Positions 21,422 to 30,984 are shown, counted from the first letter of the stretch. The stretch: 64,000 bases of DNA from Lactiplantibacillus plantarum EGD-AQ4 (GCF_000463075.2 NZ_AVAQ01000034.1:145923-209922); one strand, 5' to 3'. The notes: generated from the letters alone by a model not told the origin. Numbers and translations: made by a program.

Positions 21422-23926
21422 CTATTTTGATGAGACTGTCGAACGACCGTCTGTTTTCGGTTGATTTTTAATGTTAATAGTAATGGCACCTTTGCTAGCA
21501 CCAATTGTGACTTGGTCATCGACCTTGATTGCACCCGTTAATAATTCTTCACTTAACCGGTCTTCAATCTCAGTTTGCAATGCCCGCCGAATTGGCCGTG
21601 CCCCGTATTCAGGGTCAAAGCCGGCCTTGGCAACCACATCAATGGCTGCTGGCGTGATTTTGATCTTGATACCTTGTTGGGCAACCCGATCCACGATTTC
21701 TTGTGACATCAACTTCACGATTTCGTGTAACTCTTCCTTGTTCAATGAATGGAAGACAATCGTTTCATCGATCCGGTTCAAGAATTCTGGCCGGAACGTC
21801 TGCTTCAAGGTTGCACGAATCGTCGCTGCAACAGCGTTGTAATCGTTAGCCTTGTCGGTAGCACCAAACCCAACGGACTTTTCATCCCGTAAGGTCGTAG
21901 CCCCTAAGTTCGACGTCATGATGAGAATCGTGTTCCGGAAGTCGACTTTGCGACCCTTGGAATCAGTCAAGTAGCCATCATCCAAGACTTGCAACAGAAT
22001 GTTGAAGACGTCTGGATGCGCCTTTTCAACTTCATCAAACAGCACGACTGAGTATGGCTTCTGACGAACCTTTTCAGTTAACTGACCGCCTTCATCATAG
22101 CCAACATAGCCCGGTGCTGACCCAATCAAACGACTGGTCGAGTACCGTTCCATGTATTCAGACATATCGATCCGAATCATGTTGTCCTCTGACCCAAACA
22201 TCGCTGCAGCTAAGGCCTTTGCTAATTCGGTCTTACCAACCCCAGTCGGGCCAAGGAACATGAAAGAACCAATTGGTCGGCTTGGGTCTTTCAACCCACT
22301 CCGCGCCCGACGAATGGCCCGTGCCACCGCTGAAACAGCTTCAGGTTGACCAACGACCCGTTCATGCAAAATCTTTTCCAAGTTAACTAAGCGTTCGCTT
22401 TCAGATTTTTGCAACTGTGTCAGTGGCACACCGGTCCATTCAGCCACCACTTGAGCAATATCTTCGCCCGTCACTTGTAAATCGTAGTGTGGTGTATCGC
22501 CTTCAGTAATTTGCGCTTCTTCATCAGCTTCGATGCGATCCAAACGTTGCTTGAGTTGCATCTCCTGCTTGCGAATATCCGCGGCTTGTTCGAAGTCTTG
22601 GGCCTCAATCGCCGTTTCCTTGTCTTCGCGCAACTTAGCGAGCTTGTCCTGGTTCTTGGATAACTTGGTTGGCTGATCCATCTGATCGATACGGACTTTC
22701 GCCGCTGCTTCATCCATCAAATCAATCGCCTTATCCGGCAAGAACCGGTCACTAATGTAACGACTGGATAACTTCACCGCCTGATCGACTGCTTCATCAG
22801 TAATCGTGACACGGTGATGTTCTTCATACCGTGGCCGCAAGCCATCGAGAATTTCGACCGCTTCATCTTCGGTCGGTTCATTGACCATGACCGTTGCAAA
22901 CCGCCGTTCGAGCGCAGCATCGGATTCAATGTACTTTTGATATTCGTTTAAGGTCGTTGCCCCAATGGTTTGGAGTTCGCCCCGTGCTAATGCCGGCTTC
23001 AAAATGTTAGAGGCATCGATGGCCCCTTCAGCACCACCAGCACCAATCAAGGTATGCAATTCATCGATGAACAAGATGACATGCCCATCGTTGTAAATTT
23101 CGTCGATCACTTTCTTTAAGCGGTCTTCAAATTCACCACGATACTTGGTTCCGGCAACGAGTGACCCCATATCGAGCATCATCAGTCGTTTGTCAGCCAT
23201 ATCAGTCGGCACGTCACCAGCAACGATCTTTTGTGCCAAGCCTTCAGCGATCGCCGTCTTACCAACGCCGGGTTCACCAATCAAGACGGGGTTATTCTTC
23301 GTCCGCCGTGACAAGATTTGAATGACCCGCTTGACTTCTTTGGAACGGCCGACCACTGGATCCATTTCTTGTTCACTCGCCAGCTGCGTCAAATCACGCG
23401 CCAAGGAGTCCAAGGTTGGTGTGCCTTCCGTCTTCTTACCACCACGGTTAGCTGCATTGCCCTTACGCTTACTCATGGCATCACTGACACCAAGTTTGCG
23501 TAAAACAACTTTGCGCGTTTGGCTCAGGTCTAAGTTTAAATTCATCAAAATACGCGAGGAGAGGATACTTTCATCAGAGAGCATCGCTAACAAGAGGTGT
23601 TCAGTCCCAATCTTGTTGGCGCCAAGTCGTTTGGCCTCATCACCAGCAACGGATAAAATCTCCTTAGCCTTTGGTGAGTATGGCAAATACGTATCTTTGC
23701 CAATATTGCTCAACGTCCCGTAGCCAGTGAACCGTTCAATTTCTTCACGGATGTCATCTTCACTCACAGCGTACTGTTGCAAGACTTTATTAGCAATACC
23801 GTTCTTTTCGATGGCTAGTGCTAATAACAAATGTTCCGTACCGACTGCCTGATGCTTAAAATATTTGGCCTGTTCCTGTGCTAGTACTAGCACACTTTTG
23901 GCACTAGGTGTAAATAAGTTATCCAT
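21422..23926 (-). CDS. clpC: ATP-dependent Clp protease ATPase subunit ClpC
   Basis: ClpC is a Hsp100 unfoldase that feeds substrates to ClpP for general proteolysis and stress response. The 834-aa protein has two N-terminal Clp repeats (about 1-140), a first AAA+ module with GEPGVGKT, a UVR/coiled-coil middle segment (about 420-470, [20 protein letters not shown]), and a second AAA+ module with [13 protein letters not shown] followed by a C-terminal D2-small domain. It follows ctsR by 18 nt. The mcsA and mcsB adaptor genes found between ctsR and clpC in Bacillus are absent, as is usual in lactobacilli. Confidence 0.96.
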   Translation of the reverse strand: MDNLFTPSAKSVLVLAQEQAKYFKHQAVGTEHLLLALAIEKNGIANKVLQQYAVSEDDIREEIERFTGYGTLSNIGKDTYLPYSPKAKEILSVAGDEAKRLGANKIGTEHLLLAMLSDESILSSRILMNLNLDLSQTRKVVLRKLGVSDAMSKRKGNAANRGGKKTEGTPTLDSLARDLTQLASEQEMDPVVGRSKEVKRVIQILSRRTKNNPVLIGEPGVGKTAIAEGLAQKIVAGDVPTDMADKRLMMLDMGSLVAGTKYRGEFEDRLKKVIDEIYNDGHVILFIDELHTLIGAGGAEGAIDASNILKPALARGELQTIGATTLNEYQKYIESDAALERRFATVMVNEPTEDEAVEILDGLRPRYEEHHRVTITDEAVDQAVKLSSRYISDRFLPDKAIDLMDEAAAKVRIDQMDQPTKLSKNQDKLAKLREDKETAIEAQDFEQAADIRKQEMQLKQRLDRIEADEEAQITEGDTPHYDLQVTGEDIAQVVAEWTGVPLTQLQKSESERLVNLEKILHERVVGQPEAVSAVARAIRRARSGLKDPSRPIGSFMFLGPTGVGKTELAKALAAAMFGSEDNMIRIDMSEYMERYSTSRLIGSAPGYVGYDEGGQLTEKVRQKPYSVVLFDEVEKAHPDVFNILLQVLDDGYLTDSKGRKVDFRNTILIMTSNLGATTLRDEKSVGFGATDKANDYNAVAATIRATLKQTFRPEFLNRIDETIVFHSLNKEELHEIVKLMSQEIVDRVAQQGIKIKITPAAIDVVAKAGFDPEYGARPIRRALQTEIEDRLSEELLTGAIKVDDQVTIGASKGAITINIKNQPKTDGRSTVSSK

Positions 23927-23944
23927 TGCGATTCCTCGCTTTCT

Positions 23945-24412
23945 TTAGCTTTCGTAACGCAAGTGGTTCAAAATCCCGATAATTATTCGAGCCCGGAGAC
24001 TATTTTCAAGGTCTCGGTCCGTCAGCCCTAACGTGTCGTGATCGATTGCCACTAATATCAACTGCGCTTCCCTACGATTTAAAACGTCGTCCTCATACAG
24101 ACTCTGAACAACTGCGTAGGCATCCCGTTGTGTGATGGAATCGCCGATCACTTGAATGAGGGCGTCCAACACATCAGCATCATCGACCAAATTAACCTTC
24201 TCAATGCGAATATAACCGCCACCGCCACGCTTACTTTCAACTAAGTAACCGTTTTGGATCGTAAACCGCGTTTTAATCACATAATTAATCTGTGAGGGTA
24301 CCACGTTGAAAAGGTCGGCAATTTCTGAACGCCGAATTTCAACATGCTCCGAGTCCGCCAAAATACTTTTTAAATACTTTTCAATAATATCCGAGATATT
24401 TTGACTTTGCAT
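23945..24412 (-). CDS. ctsR: Class III stress gene repressor CtsR
   Basis: CtsR represses clp and other heat-shock genes by binding a tandem heptad operator and is inactivated at high temperature. The 155-aa product begins MQSQNISDIIEKYLKSILAD and holds the winged-helix segment SQINYVIKTRF with the glycine-rich wing ESKRGGGGYIRIEKV (about residues 55-70). I use the ATG at 24410-24412 because AAAGGGTGA precedes it; the frame opens six codons earlier. It heads the ctsR-clpC operon and has its own operator upstream. Confidence 0.94.
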   Translation of the reverse strand: MQSQNISDIIEKYLKSILADSEHVEIRRSEIADLFNVVPSQINYVIKTRFTIQNGYLVESKRGGGGYIRIEKVNLVDDADVLDALIQVIGDSITQRDAYAVVQSLYEDDVLNRREAQLILVAIDHDTLGLTDRDLENSLRARIIIGILNHLRYES

Positions 24413-24434
24413 GTGCTTCACCCTTTTCATTATC

Positions 24435-24451
24435 TTTGACTAATATTGACT
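24435..24451 (-). promoter_or_regulatory. CtsR operator
   Basis: On the minus strand AGTCAAT and AGTCAAA are directly repeated 3 nt apart, fitting the CtsR heptad consensus (A/GGTCAAA-NAN-A/GGTCAAA). It starts just after the -10 of the ctsR promoter, a position that fits autorepression. Confidence 0.85.
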
Positions 24452-24454
24452 TTT

Positions 24455-24483
24455 ATTATACGAGGATAATGGAAAAAAGCAAA
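24455..24483 (-). promoter_or_regulatory. Promoter of ctsR-clpC
   Basis: Minus-strand TTTGCT (24478-24483), 17 nt, TATAAT (24455-24460). The CtsR operator lies immediately downstream. Confidence 0.75.
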
Positions 24484-24819
24484 GAATTTCACCCAACTGG
24501 CGACCCTGCATGTGCTTAACGGTTGTTACAGCATAGCACGCTAGGCACTTGCTTTCAATTGATTGGACCGGATTTTCGACCCTGATTCGTTAACTTTGTT
24601 AGGCCTTCATATTCATTCAACTACCTATTTAAAATATGTCAAGTGTTGGCGTCTGAATTTGGTCAACTTTGCGACGATTCGTTCTCATCCAACAGCTTGA
24701 GTTTCTATACTACAGGTTGTCCGCTTGAATTTCGACTAATACGCCACTTGTTTACTAATATCCAATTATCCTTAATTTCATTTCGACCAGAGACTTCATA
24801 TATACATCGTTCGTCATGA
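24484..24819. other. Gene-free stretch upstream of ctsR
   Basis: About 335 bp between the ctsR promoter and the left end of the large intergenic element. I see no coding region, tRNA or strong hairpin here. Confidence 0.5.
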
Positions 24820-25732
24820 ATGATGATTTAGACGTGCCAGTTGATCGGTTTACTGTTCGTCTGCCGAGTCGCGTTCTATTCCGACCTCCGGGGCTGGCTG
24901 ACACCGCTGGAACAGGGCGGACATCGATTTGAACTCACGCAGAACCCCACTGCGCAATTTCAAATACGAGTCTTCTTCTAGCCCGGGAAGTTCACCCGGA
25001 CAAGAAGAACTTCGCCCTTGAGCATTGTCAGCCAGCCCCTCCGGACGGGAAGCCACTCGAATGGCAGATGAACGGCCACCTATCTAGGCACAATTGACCA
25101 CTGAATATTTTGTGACTGGTCCTTCAGGCAAACTTATAATAAGTACCGATAATGCTTTACGGTATCTGAGTGCTGAGAAGATTACCTGAATATTATTCGC
25201 GAATTTCCATGGCAACCAGTCTTGAGTTTAGTCGATAAAATTGCCTTCGCTTATATTTTTGAGACCTTGCTATCCCAGCTGATTAGAGGAAATTTTCATA
25301 ATTTCAGCGAAATAGCATGTTCGACGTATTAAATCATGGGGCAGGATGCTTAACTGTTGTTAGAACCAGTCTGACAGTTTAATATCAGATGATCCTGTAT
25401 CATGGAACCAACGACTAATTCAACCAAAAGTTGGGCTCTCACATGTCTGCCTTTCGAATCATATCCAGGCTGGAAGGTATTTCTGACAATGCTCAGTGGT
25501 GAAATTCCACTTAGCAAGCGTTTTGTGCTTGGTTAGTGGAAGACCAGTATTTAAGACGTGGTTTGTCGGCTTAAATCTGTGTCCACCACGTTCCAGCATT
25601 GTCAGAAATACCTGGAAGCTGGCGTAGGAAGCATCCTTCACAGCAAGTTTACGCTAACTCGCACTGTTTCCAGCGGATCTCAGCTGGCAGCTCTTGAACT
25701 TAGAAATAGCATGATTTAATCATCTTTAATGC
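24820..25732. repeat. Large structured intergenic element, copy 1 (about 913 bp)
   Basis: This gene-free stretch between the tRNA operon and ctsR is homologous to 38957-39885. It contains block A (24855-25073), a hairpin bounded by GTTCGTCTGCC and GGCAGATGAAC with an inner perfect 14-bp stem GGGGCTGGCTGACA / TGTCAGCCAGCCCC and a terminal stem ATTTGAA...CGCAG / CTGCG...TTCAAAT. A connector of about 370 nt is poorly conserved. Block B (25444-25622) has arms at 25465-25493 and 25595-25622 and an inner stem TTCCACTTAGCAAGC / GCTTGGTTAGTGGAA. A conserved tail ends in ATCATCTTTAATGC (25719-25732). Short open frames inside are not conserved between copies. Confidence 0.85.
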
Positions 25733-25867
25733 CAACCACTTAACACAAGGCGTACTGCTGGTGAATCCCGCTCGTTTCATTTAGTGAAGCAACTCGAGTA
25801 CCCTTTAGTTACCACGCCTCAGCATCAGTCAAAACATGGCAGCACCCGACACGCTAAAAAGCGGGCA

Positions 25868-25895
25868 TAAAAAAATCCAGTCAAATGACTGGATT
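25868..25895 (-). terminator. Intrinsic terminator of the tRNA operon
   Basis: Minus-strand AATCCAGTCA and TGACTGGATT form a perfect 10-bp stem with a TT loop followed by T residues, 18 nt after the last tRNA. Confidence 0.9.
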
Positions 25896-25912
25896 AGTTG
25901 GTTTAACCGTAA

Positions 25913-25986
25913 TCGGGAAAACAGGATTTGAACCTGCGACCCCTACGTCCCGAACGTAGTGCTCTACCAAGCTGAGCTACTTCCCG
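25913..25986 (-). tRNA. tRNA-Pro (CGG)
   Basis: Cloverleaf of 74 nt with acceptor CGGGAAG, anticodon loop TTCGGGA closed by CTACG/CGTAG and a T-loop TTCAAAT. It reads CCG codons. The 3' CCA is not encoded. It is nearly identical in arms to the tRNA-Pro (TGG) upstream, suggesting duplication. Confidence 0.95.
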
Positions 25987-26035
25987 AGAAAATTAAATAA
26001 AAAGCCTTAGTAAGCACTAAGACTGTTGTAAACGA

Positions 26036-26109
26036 TCGGGAAAACAGGATTCGAACCTGCGACCCCCTGGTCCCAAACCAGGTGCTCTACCAAGCTGAGC
26101 TATTTCCCG
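26036..26109 (-). tRNA. tRNA-Pro (TGG)
   Basis: Cloverleaf of 74 nt with acceptor CGGGAAA, anticodon loop TTTGGGA closed by CCTGG/CCAGG, and T-loop TTCGAAT. It decodes proline CCN codons with U34. The 3' CCA is not encoded. Confidence 0.95.
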
Positions 26110-26116
26110 ATACTAA

Positions 26117-26190
26117 TGCACCCAGTAGGAGTCGAACCTACAACCTTCTGATTCGTAGTCAGACACTCTATCCAATTGCGCTATGGGTGC
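26117..26190 (-). tRNA. tRNA-Arg (ACG)
   Basis: Cloverleaf of 74 nt with acceptor GCACCCA, anticodon loop CTACGAA closed by TCTGA/TCAGA. A34 would be deaminated to inosine to read CGU, CGC and CGA. Confidence 0.95.
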
Positions 26191-26200
26191 TTATTTAAAA

Positions 26201-26286
26201 TGCCGAGGACCGGGATCGAACCGGTACGGTTATCACTAACCGCAGGATTTTAAGTCCTGTGCGTCTGCCAATTCCGCCACCCCGGC
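26201..26286 (-). tRNA. tRNA-Leu (TAA)
   Basis: An 86-nt class II cloverleaf with a long variable arm (GCGGTTAGTGATAACCGT region), acceptor GCCGGGG and anticodon loop CTTAAAA. It reads UUA and UUG leucine codons. Confidence 0.95.
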
Positions 26287-26294
26287 AAATTAAA

Positions 26295-26366
26295 AGCGGA
26301 AGACGGGATTCGAACCCGCGACCCCCACCATGGCAAGGTGATGTTCTACCACTGAACTACTTCCGC
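26295..26366 (-). tRNA. tRNA-Gly (GCC)
   Basis: Cloverleaf of 72 nt with acceptor GCGGAAG, anticodon loop TTGCCAT closed by TCACC/GGTGG, discriminator U. It reads GGC and GGU. Confidence 0.95.
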
Positions 26367-26390
26367 ATAATAAAGCTATTCAATTGTAAA

Positions 26391-26463
26391 TGCCGACTAG
26401 AGGATTCGAACCTCCGACCTCCTCATTACTAGTGAGATGCTCTGCCAACTGAGCTAAGTCGGC
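26391..26463 (-). tRNA. tRNA-Thr (AGT)
   Basis: Cloverleaf of 73 nt with acceptor GCCGACT and anticodon loop CTAGTAA closed by TCTCA/TGAGG, giving anticodon AGT. An A34 threonine tRNA is less common in bacteria than TGT or GGT but is plausible in lactobacilli; the identity is read directly from the loop. Confidence 0.9.
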
Positions 26464-26466
26464 ATG

Positions 26467-26548
26467 TGCGGGTGAAGGGATTTGAACCCCCACGTCGTAA
26501 GACACTAGAACCTAAATCTAGCGCGTCTGCCAGTTCCGCCACACCCGC
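26467..26548 (-). tRNA. tRNA-Leu (TAG)
   Basis: An 82-nt class II cloverleaf with acceptor GCGGGTG, anticodon loop TTTAGGT closed by CTAGA/TCTAG and a variable arm. It is the first tRNA of the seven-gene operon and reads CUN leucine codons. Confidence 0.95.
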
Positions 26549-26600
26549 ATGATATTAACCATGCCCGTTGCCGGTCTAACAGTTCTTACTGGTATGCCAT

Positions 26601-26641
26601 GACAACTATTTAACTTTATCATCTTGTTGAATAGTTGTCAA
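26601..26641 (-). promoter_or_regulatory. Proximal promoter of the tRNA operon with flanking inverted repeat
   Basis: Minus-strand TTGACA (26636-26641), 17 nt, TAAAGT (26613-26618). A perfect 10-bp inverted repeat, GACAACTATT at 26601-26610 and AATAGTTGTC at 26630-26639, spans the promoter and includes most of the -35 box. It could be an operator or an early transcript structure. Confidence 0.65.
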
Positions 26642-26914
26642 CAACTTTTTCAATTAATTGGATAAATATACTTTTTCAATGGATAAACAAGTTCTATTTT
26701 TCCGACAAGAAATATTATAGCACGGTAGCCTAAAATAGCAAACCCTATTTTCAAAAAAATTCTGATTAATTTCAACAAAACCACTCAAGTCGCCCTTTTA
26801 CGACTGAAATCTGCTTGTAAATTTGCGCTAAAAATTGACCATTATCTCAAATATAGCCTGCCTAACCTCAATTTCACTGCTGATACCGGTCAATTTTATA
26901 CTCATAAATTATGC
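26642..26914. other. A/T-rich upstream region between the tRNA operon and serS
   Basis: About 270 bp without a gene. It contains the distal tRNA promoter candidate at 26714-26741 and otherwise A/T-rich sequence that could act as an UP-like activating region; nothing else is recognised. Confidence 0.5.
26714..26741 (-). promoter_or_regulatory. Distal promoter candidate of the tRNA operon
   Basis: Minus-strand TTGCTA (26736-26741), 16 nt, TATAAT (26714-26719). With the proximal promoter this would give tandem start sites, common for stable-RNA operons. Confidence 0.55.
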
Positions 26915-26950
26915 AAAAACGCGGACCCGCATCTCTGCGAATCCGCGTTT
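26915..26950 (-). terminator. Intrinsic terminator after serS
   Basis: Minus-strand AAACGCGGA pairs perfectly with TCCGCGTTT, with an additional inner GCA/TGC pairing, followed by TT and a weak T tract. It lies 20 nt after the serS stop. Confidence 0.8.
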
Positions 26951-26970
26951 GACTAAATCGTTAGTCCGAT

Positions 26971-28248
26971 TTAACCTTGTTTTTCAATTTTAGTCTTACC
27001 ATGCATGTAAGGAACTAAGACATCTGGAATCGTGACCGTGCCATCTTCATTTTGGTAGTTTTCCAAAATAGCTGCGACGGTCCGACCGACTGCTAAGCCA
27101 CTCCCATTCAACGTGTGGACGAATTGGAGTTTGCCATCATCATCACGATACTGAATGTGTGCGCGCCGTGCTTGGAAATCAGTACAGTTTGAACAACTTG
27201 AAATTTCACGGTACTTGTCTTGTTCTGGGAACCATACTTCCAAGTCATGCGTCATGGCGGCCGTGAAACTCATATCGCCAGTTGTTAACGTAATGACGTG
27301 GTATGGCAAACCGAGCTTCTTCAATAATGATTCAGCATTATTGGTCAGCTTTTCAAGTTCATCCCATGAATCTTCAGGCTTCGTAAACTTGACCATTTCA
27401 ACCTTATTGAATTGGTGTAAACGAATCAAGCCCTTAGTATCGCGTCCGGCACTCCCTGCTTCTTCCCGGAATGCTGGTGATAACGCCGTGAAATAAACGG
27501 GTAGTTTTTCTGCTGGAATGACTTCATCGCGGTAGTAGTTGACCAATGGTACTTCAGCAGTTGGGATCAACGTCAAATCTTGTGTGGTAATCCGGAAAGC
27601 GTCTTCCTTAAACTTAGGGAATTGGCCGGTACCGTACATTGATTCATCCGTCACCATGTATGGTGGCAAGACTTCGGTATAACCTTCTGCTTCATGTTGG
27701 TCCAAGAAGAAGTTGTAAACGGCCCGTTCGAGTTTGGCACCATCACCAACATAGTATAAGAACCGGCTCCCTGAGACCTTGGCGCCCCGTTCGAAATCCA
27801 AAATACCTAAATCTTCACCAATGTCCCAGTGGGCTTTTGGTGTAAAGTCAAACTTCCGCGGCGTACCAATCCGGCGTAATTCAACCGCGTCTTCTTCCTT
27901 CAAACTGACTGGAACGTCTGGATGCGGCATATTTGGTAAATGTGCTGCCATGTCTTGGACTTGTGCGTCGATCGTCCGACGTTGTTCATCCAATTCCTTA
28001 ACTTCAGCACTAACCTTTTGCATTTCAGCAATTTCAGCACTGGCATCTTCTTTATTGCGCTTCTTCTGTGAAATTTCACCCGAGACCTTGTTCCGCGTGG
28101 ACTTGAGTTGTTCACTCTTCGCAATCAATTCGCGGCGTTGTTTGTCCGCAGCTAACAAATCATCAATATCACTGGCAGCAACGCCCCGATGACCAAGTTG
28201 TTCTTTGACAAAATCGGCATTTTGCCGAATCATTTTAACATCTAACAT
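26971..28248 (-). CDS. serS: Seryl-tRNA synthetase
   Basis: SerRS charges tRNA-Ser. The 425-aa product begins [20 protein letters not shown], followed by the long antiparallel coiled-coil arm (about residues 25-110) that grips the tRNA-Ser variable arm, and a class II core with motif 2 [20 protein letters not shown] and motif 3 [15 protein letters not shown]. The frame opens 31 codons upstream inside the T-box terminator; the ATG at 28246-28248 preceded by AAGGAGA is the real start. Expression is controlled by the T-box leader. Confidence 0.96.
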   Translation of the reverse strand: MLDVKMIRQNADFVKEQLGHRGVAASDIDDLLAADKQRRELIAKSEQLKSTRNKVSGEISQKKRNKEDASAEIAEMQKVSAEVKELDEQRRTIDAQVQDMAAHLPNMPHPDVPVSLKEEDAVELRRIGTPRKFDFTPKAHWDIGEDLGILDFERGAKVSGSRFLYYVGDGAKLERAVYNFFLDQHEAEGYTEVLPPYMVTDESMYGTGQFPKFKEDAFRITTQDLTLIPTAEVPLVNYYRDEVIPAEKLPVYFTALSPAFREEAGSAGRDTKGLIRLHQFNKVEMVKFTKPEDSWDELEKLTNNAESLLKKLGLPYHVITLTTGDMSFTAAMTHDLEVWFPEQDKYREISSCSNCTDFQARRAHIQYRDDDGKLQFVHTLNGSGLAVGRTVAAILENYQNEDGTVTIPDVLVPYMHGKTKIEKQG

Positions 28249-28261
28249 AACGACGTCTCCT

Positions 28262-28497
28262 TTGCACAAATTAGTTGTAAATAAAAACAGTCTCTCCTCC
28301 CATATTGGGACGAAGAGACTGCGATTCGCGGTACCACCCAAGTTCAGGATTAATTGTTAATCCCACCCTTAAACGGATAACGGCCGTGCCGTGCAGTATT
28401 ACCTGCCCACATTGTCGCGTCGGAGTTTCGACTGCCGGTTCACACCACCCACCGGTTCTCTGAACGTCTACTTAAAACGCGCCGTGTTTACTATTCA
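28262..28497 (-). promoter_or_regulatory. T-box riboswitch of serS
   Basis: The leader holds the T-box sequence TGGGTGGTACCGCG (28328-28341) that pairs with the uncharged tRNA acceptor end, followed by the terminator hairpin at 28284-28321. Upstream, the stem I region contains AACTCCGAC, where UCC is the likely serine specifier. High uncharged tRNA-Ser would favour the antiterminator and raise serS transcription. Confidence 0.93.
28284..28321 (-). terminator. Regulated terminator of the serS T-box
   Basis: Minus-strand CAGTCTCT...TCCCA pairs with TGGGA...AGAGACTG and is followed by TTTTTATTT. It competes with the antiterminator that uses the T-box sequence. Confidence 0.9.
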
Positions 28498-28503
28498 CTG
28501 TCT

Positions 28504-28532
28504 ACTATAAATCATTGATGTCCAAAAGGCAA
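28504..28532 (-). promoter_or_regulatory. Promoter of serS
   Basis: Minus-strand TTGCCT (28527-28532), 17 nt, TATAGT (28504-28509). The -35 directly abuts the stop codon of the upstream kinase gene. Confidence 0.7.
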
Positions 28533-29168
28533 CTAGCCGAGACTCTTAACCTTTTCATCAATTAAGCGAATAACTTCCTTGCGGGCACTTGGATCCGCAA
28601 CGAAATCTAATTGGTCGCCATCGATTTGCATCTTAGGGCTGTGGTCATAGTTCGCGTACCAGTCCGTATACCGTTCATTCAACGTTTGATAGTATTGATA
28701 TAAGTCTGGATCTTGGTCGATCTGTTCATATGAGCGGCCCCGCTTTTGAATTCGCTTAAGCATCGTGTCGAACGAAATATTGATGTGAATTAACAAGTCT
28801 GGGCTCTTTTGATGCTCAGCTTCGGGTAATTCTTGCATCATGTTATTCAATAGCGAATCGTAAATGTCAACTTCGGTGTTGGTCGCCCGTCCCAAATCCC
28901 CGTTCAAATGGAACAGTAATGAGTCTTCGAAGATTGAGCGGTCCAAGACGTCCAAGTCATTGGCAAACGCTGATTTGATGCTATCTAGCCGTTTATTTAA
29001 AAAGTAGATTTGTAATAAGAACGCATACTTCTTAGGGTCCTTATAAAATAACGGCAAAATGGGATTATCATCAACTGATTCGTAAAACGCTTTGGAGCCG
29101 AAATGTTGGGCTACTAATTGCGTTAAACTCGTCTTGCCGGCACCGATTGTTCCTGACATTACAAGCAT
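28533..29168 (-). CDS. Deoxynucleoside kinase (dAK/dGK type)
   Basis: This family phosphorylates deoxyadenosine, deoxyguanosine or deoxycytidine for nucleotide salvage, which lactobacilli rely on. The 211-aa product has the P-loop GTIGAGKTSL at residues 6-15, the conserved LDRSIFED stretch near residue 74 and the arginine-rich LID segment RIQKRGRSYEQ near 138. A GGAGAG precedes the ATG. There is no terminator before the serS promoter, so some transcripts may read into the T-box. Base specificity cannot be settled from sequence here. Confidence 0.88.
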   Translation of the reverse strand: MLVMSGTIGAGKTSLTQLVAQHFGSKAFYESVDDNPILPLFYKDPKKYAFLLQIYFLNKRLDSIKSAFANDLDVLDRSIFEDSLLFHLNGDLGRATNTEVDIYDSLLNNMMQELPEAEHQKSPDLLIHINISFDTMLKRIQKRGRSYEQIDQDPDLYQYYQTLNERYTDWYANYDHSPKMQIDGDQLDFVADPSARKEVIRLIDEKVKSLG

Positions 29169-29311
29169 GGGGCGTCTCTCCTTTTAGTCACGTCAAAATT
29201 TTGATTATCTTTAAAAGCAACACTACATATTGTACGCACCCACGTCCTAAAATGCAATATCTGGTGAGTCAATTCCATAAAAAACTTAGTTCGGCTTAAT
29301 TTGTCTTGGGA
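29169..29311. other. Short gene-free stretch upstream of the deoxynucleoside kinase
   Basis: A/T-rich upstream sequence that should hold the kinase promoter; I could not pick a convincing one. Confidence 0.4.
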
Positions 29312-29880
29312 GCGTGGTTAAATTTTCAAGTTCAAAAGCGGCCAGCTGAGGCCCGCTGGAAACAAAGCGAGTTGGTGTAAACCTCTCGTGTTGTTCGTCC
29401 TACGCCGGCTTCCAGGAATTTCTGACAACGCTGGAACGCGATGGACACAGATTTAAGCCGACAAACCACGTCTTAAATACTGGTCTTCCACTAACCAAGC
29501 CAAAAACGCTTGCTAAGTGGAATTTCATCGCTGAGCATTGTCAGAAACACCTTCCAGCCGGGAATAGTATTCGAAAGGCAGACATTTGCGTACTCAACTT
29601 TTAATTCAATGGTCGTTGATTCTTGGCAAACAGCCATCCTAACACCAACTGTAAGACTAGTTTCAGATAGTCTTTCAGTTATCCAACTCGGGTTTTAACG
29701 CCACTAAATTATCAGTAATATTTAACATTGTCAAAGTTTGGCTGAAGGTCCTGTCACTAAATATCAGCTACTAATTGCACCAAGATAAGTAGCCGTTCAG
29801 CCACCATGCGATTGGCTTCCCGGCTGTAGCGACGGACAAGCACTAAGCTAACTAACTGTCACGTTTTAATTTCATGCTAG
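29312..29880. repeat. Large structured intergenic element, copy 3 (inverted, truncated)
   Basis: Read on the minus strand, this stretch contains the same block B cruciform (arms within 29405-29562) and conserved tail (about 29330-29395) as 25444-25710 and 39595-39850. It also holds the connector's first segment (GCCTGAAGGACCAG-like at about 29740) and only the last part of block A (about 29785-29825). The 5' portion of block A is missing, so the copy is deleted at one end. Its orientation is opposite to copies 1 and 2. No conserved reading frame lies within it. Confidence 0.8.
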
Positions 29881-29915
29881 CTGATCACCGAAGTAATTTC
29901 TAATTTCATCCCACT

Positions 29916-29945
29916 AAAAAAGGCATCCCCAGATTGGAGACACCC
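29916..29945 (-). terminator. Probable terminator after the VanY-like gene
   Basis: Minus-strand GGTGTCTCC pairs with GGGGATGCC (nine pairs, three of them G-U) around AATCT, followed by six T. It lies about 100 nt after the gene's stop codon. Confidence 0.6.
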
Positions 29946-30043
29946 GTGAAAAATTGATGATCTAAAACATCCGACTTAGGTTCAGTGAAAACCAAAGTGT
30001 GTTTACGGATGCAAGCCACCAAGTCACGTTCCTAAGCGAAGTA

Positions 30044-30817
30044 TTACTTAGCCGCCTTTTCACGTGCCTTAAGCAAGCTGACGTATTGTTCCAAAGTCAG
30101 GTTGTGTTTGGTCATGAATTGGGCACTCTTCTTGCCGACGTAACGGAAATGCCATGATTCATAATCAATCCCGGTTGACTTGGTCCCGCTCTTCGTAAAG
30201 CGTAGGACGAAACCGTAGTCTGGCGCGTGCTTGATCAACCATTGTTGCCCCTTGTTCTTGTCTGATGACGAAAGCAACTGGTTGCCATGTGTGTTATACC
30301 AGTGCGTGTTCATGATATCAGCGGCTAAGCCAGTCTCATGTTCACTACCACGTGGTACCGCCACGTATTCCTTCGTCAGCTTCAAGGCTTCTTTGGCCGA
30401 CTTACCTTCGTTCTCATAGGTTTGAATCGATTGACTCCATACCTCTTTTTGATAGGCAACGGACCGATAGCCAGAAACGATGGTTGCCGGGTATCCGGCC
30501 CTCTTAGCGCCGGCCATGAAGGCTTCCAGTGGCTTGACGATCGACGTGCGGACATCGATCCCATTGACACTCGATTTACTGAAACTCATTTCTGAGCGCT
30601 TGTTCCACTTGTTGACGACCACCAAATCAGCATCCGTCGACTTGACGCCCTTCGGCAATTCACTGATCAATCGTTGCCGCTTGGTCTGTGTCTTGGTCGT
30701 TTTAGCCGAACTACTTGATGATTTTGACGCACTCGACTGGCTGTTAGCGCCGCAGCCACTCAAGACGCCGACTAATGTTACTAATGCTAAACCTCTTACT
30801 AAATTACGCTTCCACAT
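30044..30817 (-). CDS. D-alanyl-D-alanine carboxypeptidase, VanY/DdpX-type lipoprotein
   Basis: A zinc-dependent LAS-family peptidase predicted to trim the terminal D-Ala of peptidoglycan stem peptides. The 257-aa product has a lipoprotein signal with lipobox LSGC (Cys22), a Ser/Lys/Thr-rich linker (about 25-50), and the peptidase domain with SEHETGLAAD near residue 168 and ESWHFRYVG near 222, supplying the zinc histidines and aspartate. Not part of a vancomycin-resistance cluster: no vanH, vanA or vanX is nearby, and plantarum-group lactobacilli are intrinsically resistant through D-Ala-D-Lac precursors. Probably acts outside the membrane in wall maturation. Confidence 0.87.
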   Translation of the reverse strand: MWKRNLVRGLALVTLVGVLSGCGANSQSSASKSSSSSAKTTKTQTKRQRLISELPKGVKSTDADLVVVNKWNKRSEMSFSKSSVNGIDVRTSIVKPLEAFMAGAKRAGYPATIVSGYRSVAYQKEVWSQSIQTYENEGKSAKEALKLTKEYVAVPRGSEHETGLAADIMNTHWYNTHGNQLLSSSDKNKGQQWLIKHAPDYGFVLRFTKSGTKSTGIDYESWHFRYVGKKSAQFMTKHNLTLEQYVSLLKAREKAAK

Positions 30818-30984
30818 TTCTCTCGCTGCCTTTCTCTGTCCTAGCTTAGCATAGGGTACTGATCTAAAACTTGTTTTCCAGTCGATATTTGATAATTTTT
30901 AATGATTTTTTCATTTAAAACATTCGTTAGGACTCACACCATCATATCTAAACCGGTTGATTGCTAGCTAACTCCCCGTTCGAC

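Noticed and set aside
24850..25056. Open frames inside element copies (68 aa at 24850-25056, 60 aa at 25459-25641, 62 aa at 29510-29698)
   Set aside because: They lie in the arms of the cruciforms, differ or break between copies, and have no ribosome-binding site; the paired base changes follow helix pairing, not codons.
30044..30817. The VanY-type gene as part of a van resistance cluster
   Set aside because: No vanHAX or two-component genes nearby; a housekeeping peptidase role is more likely.
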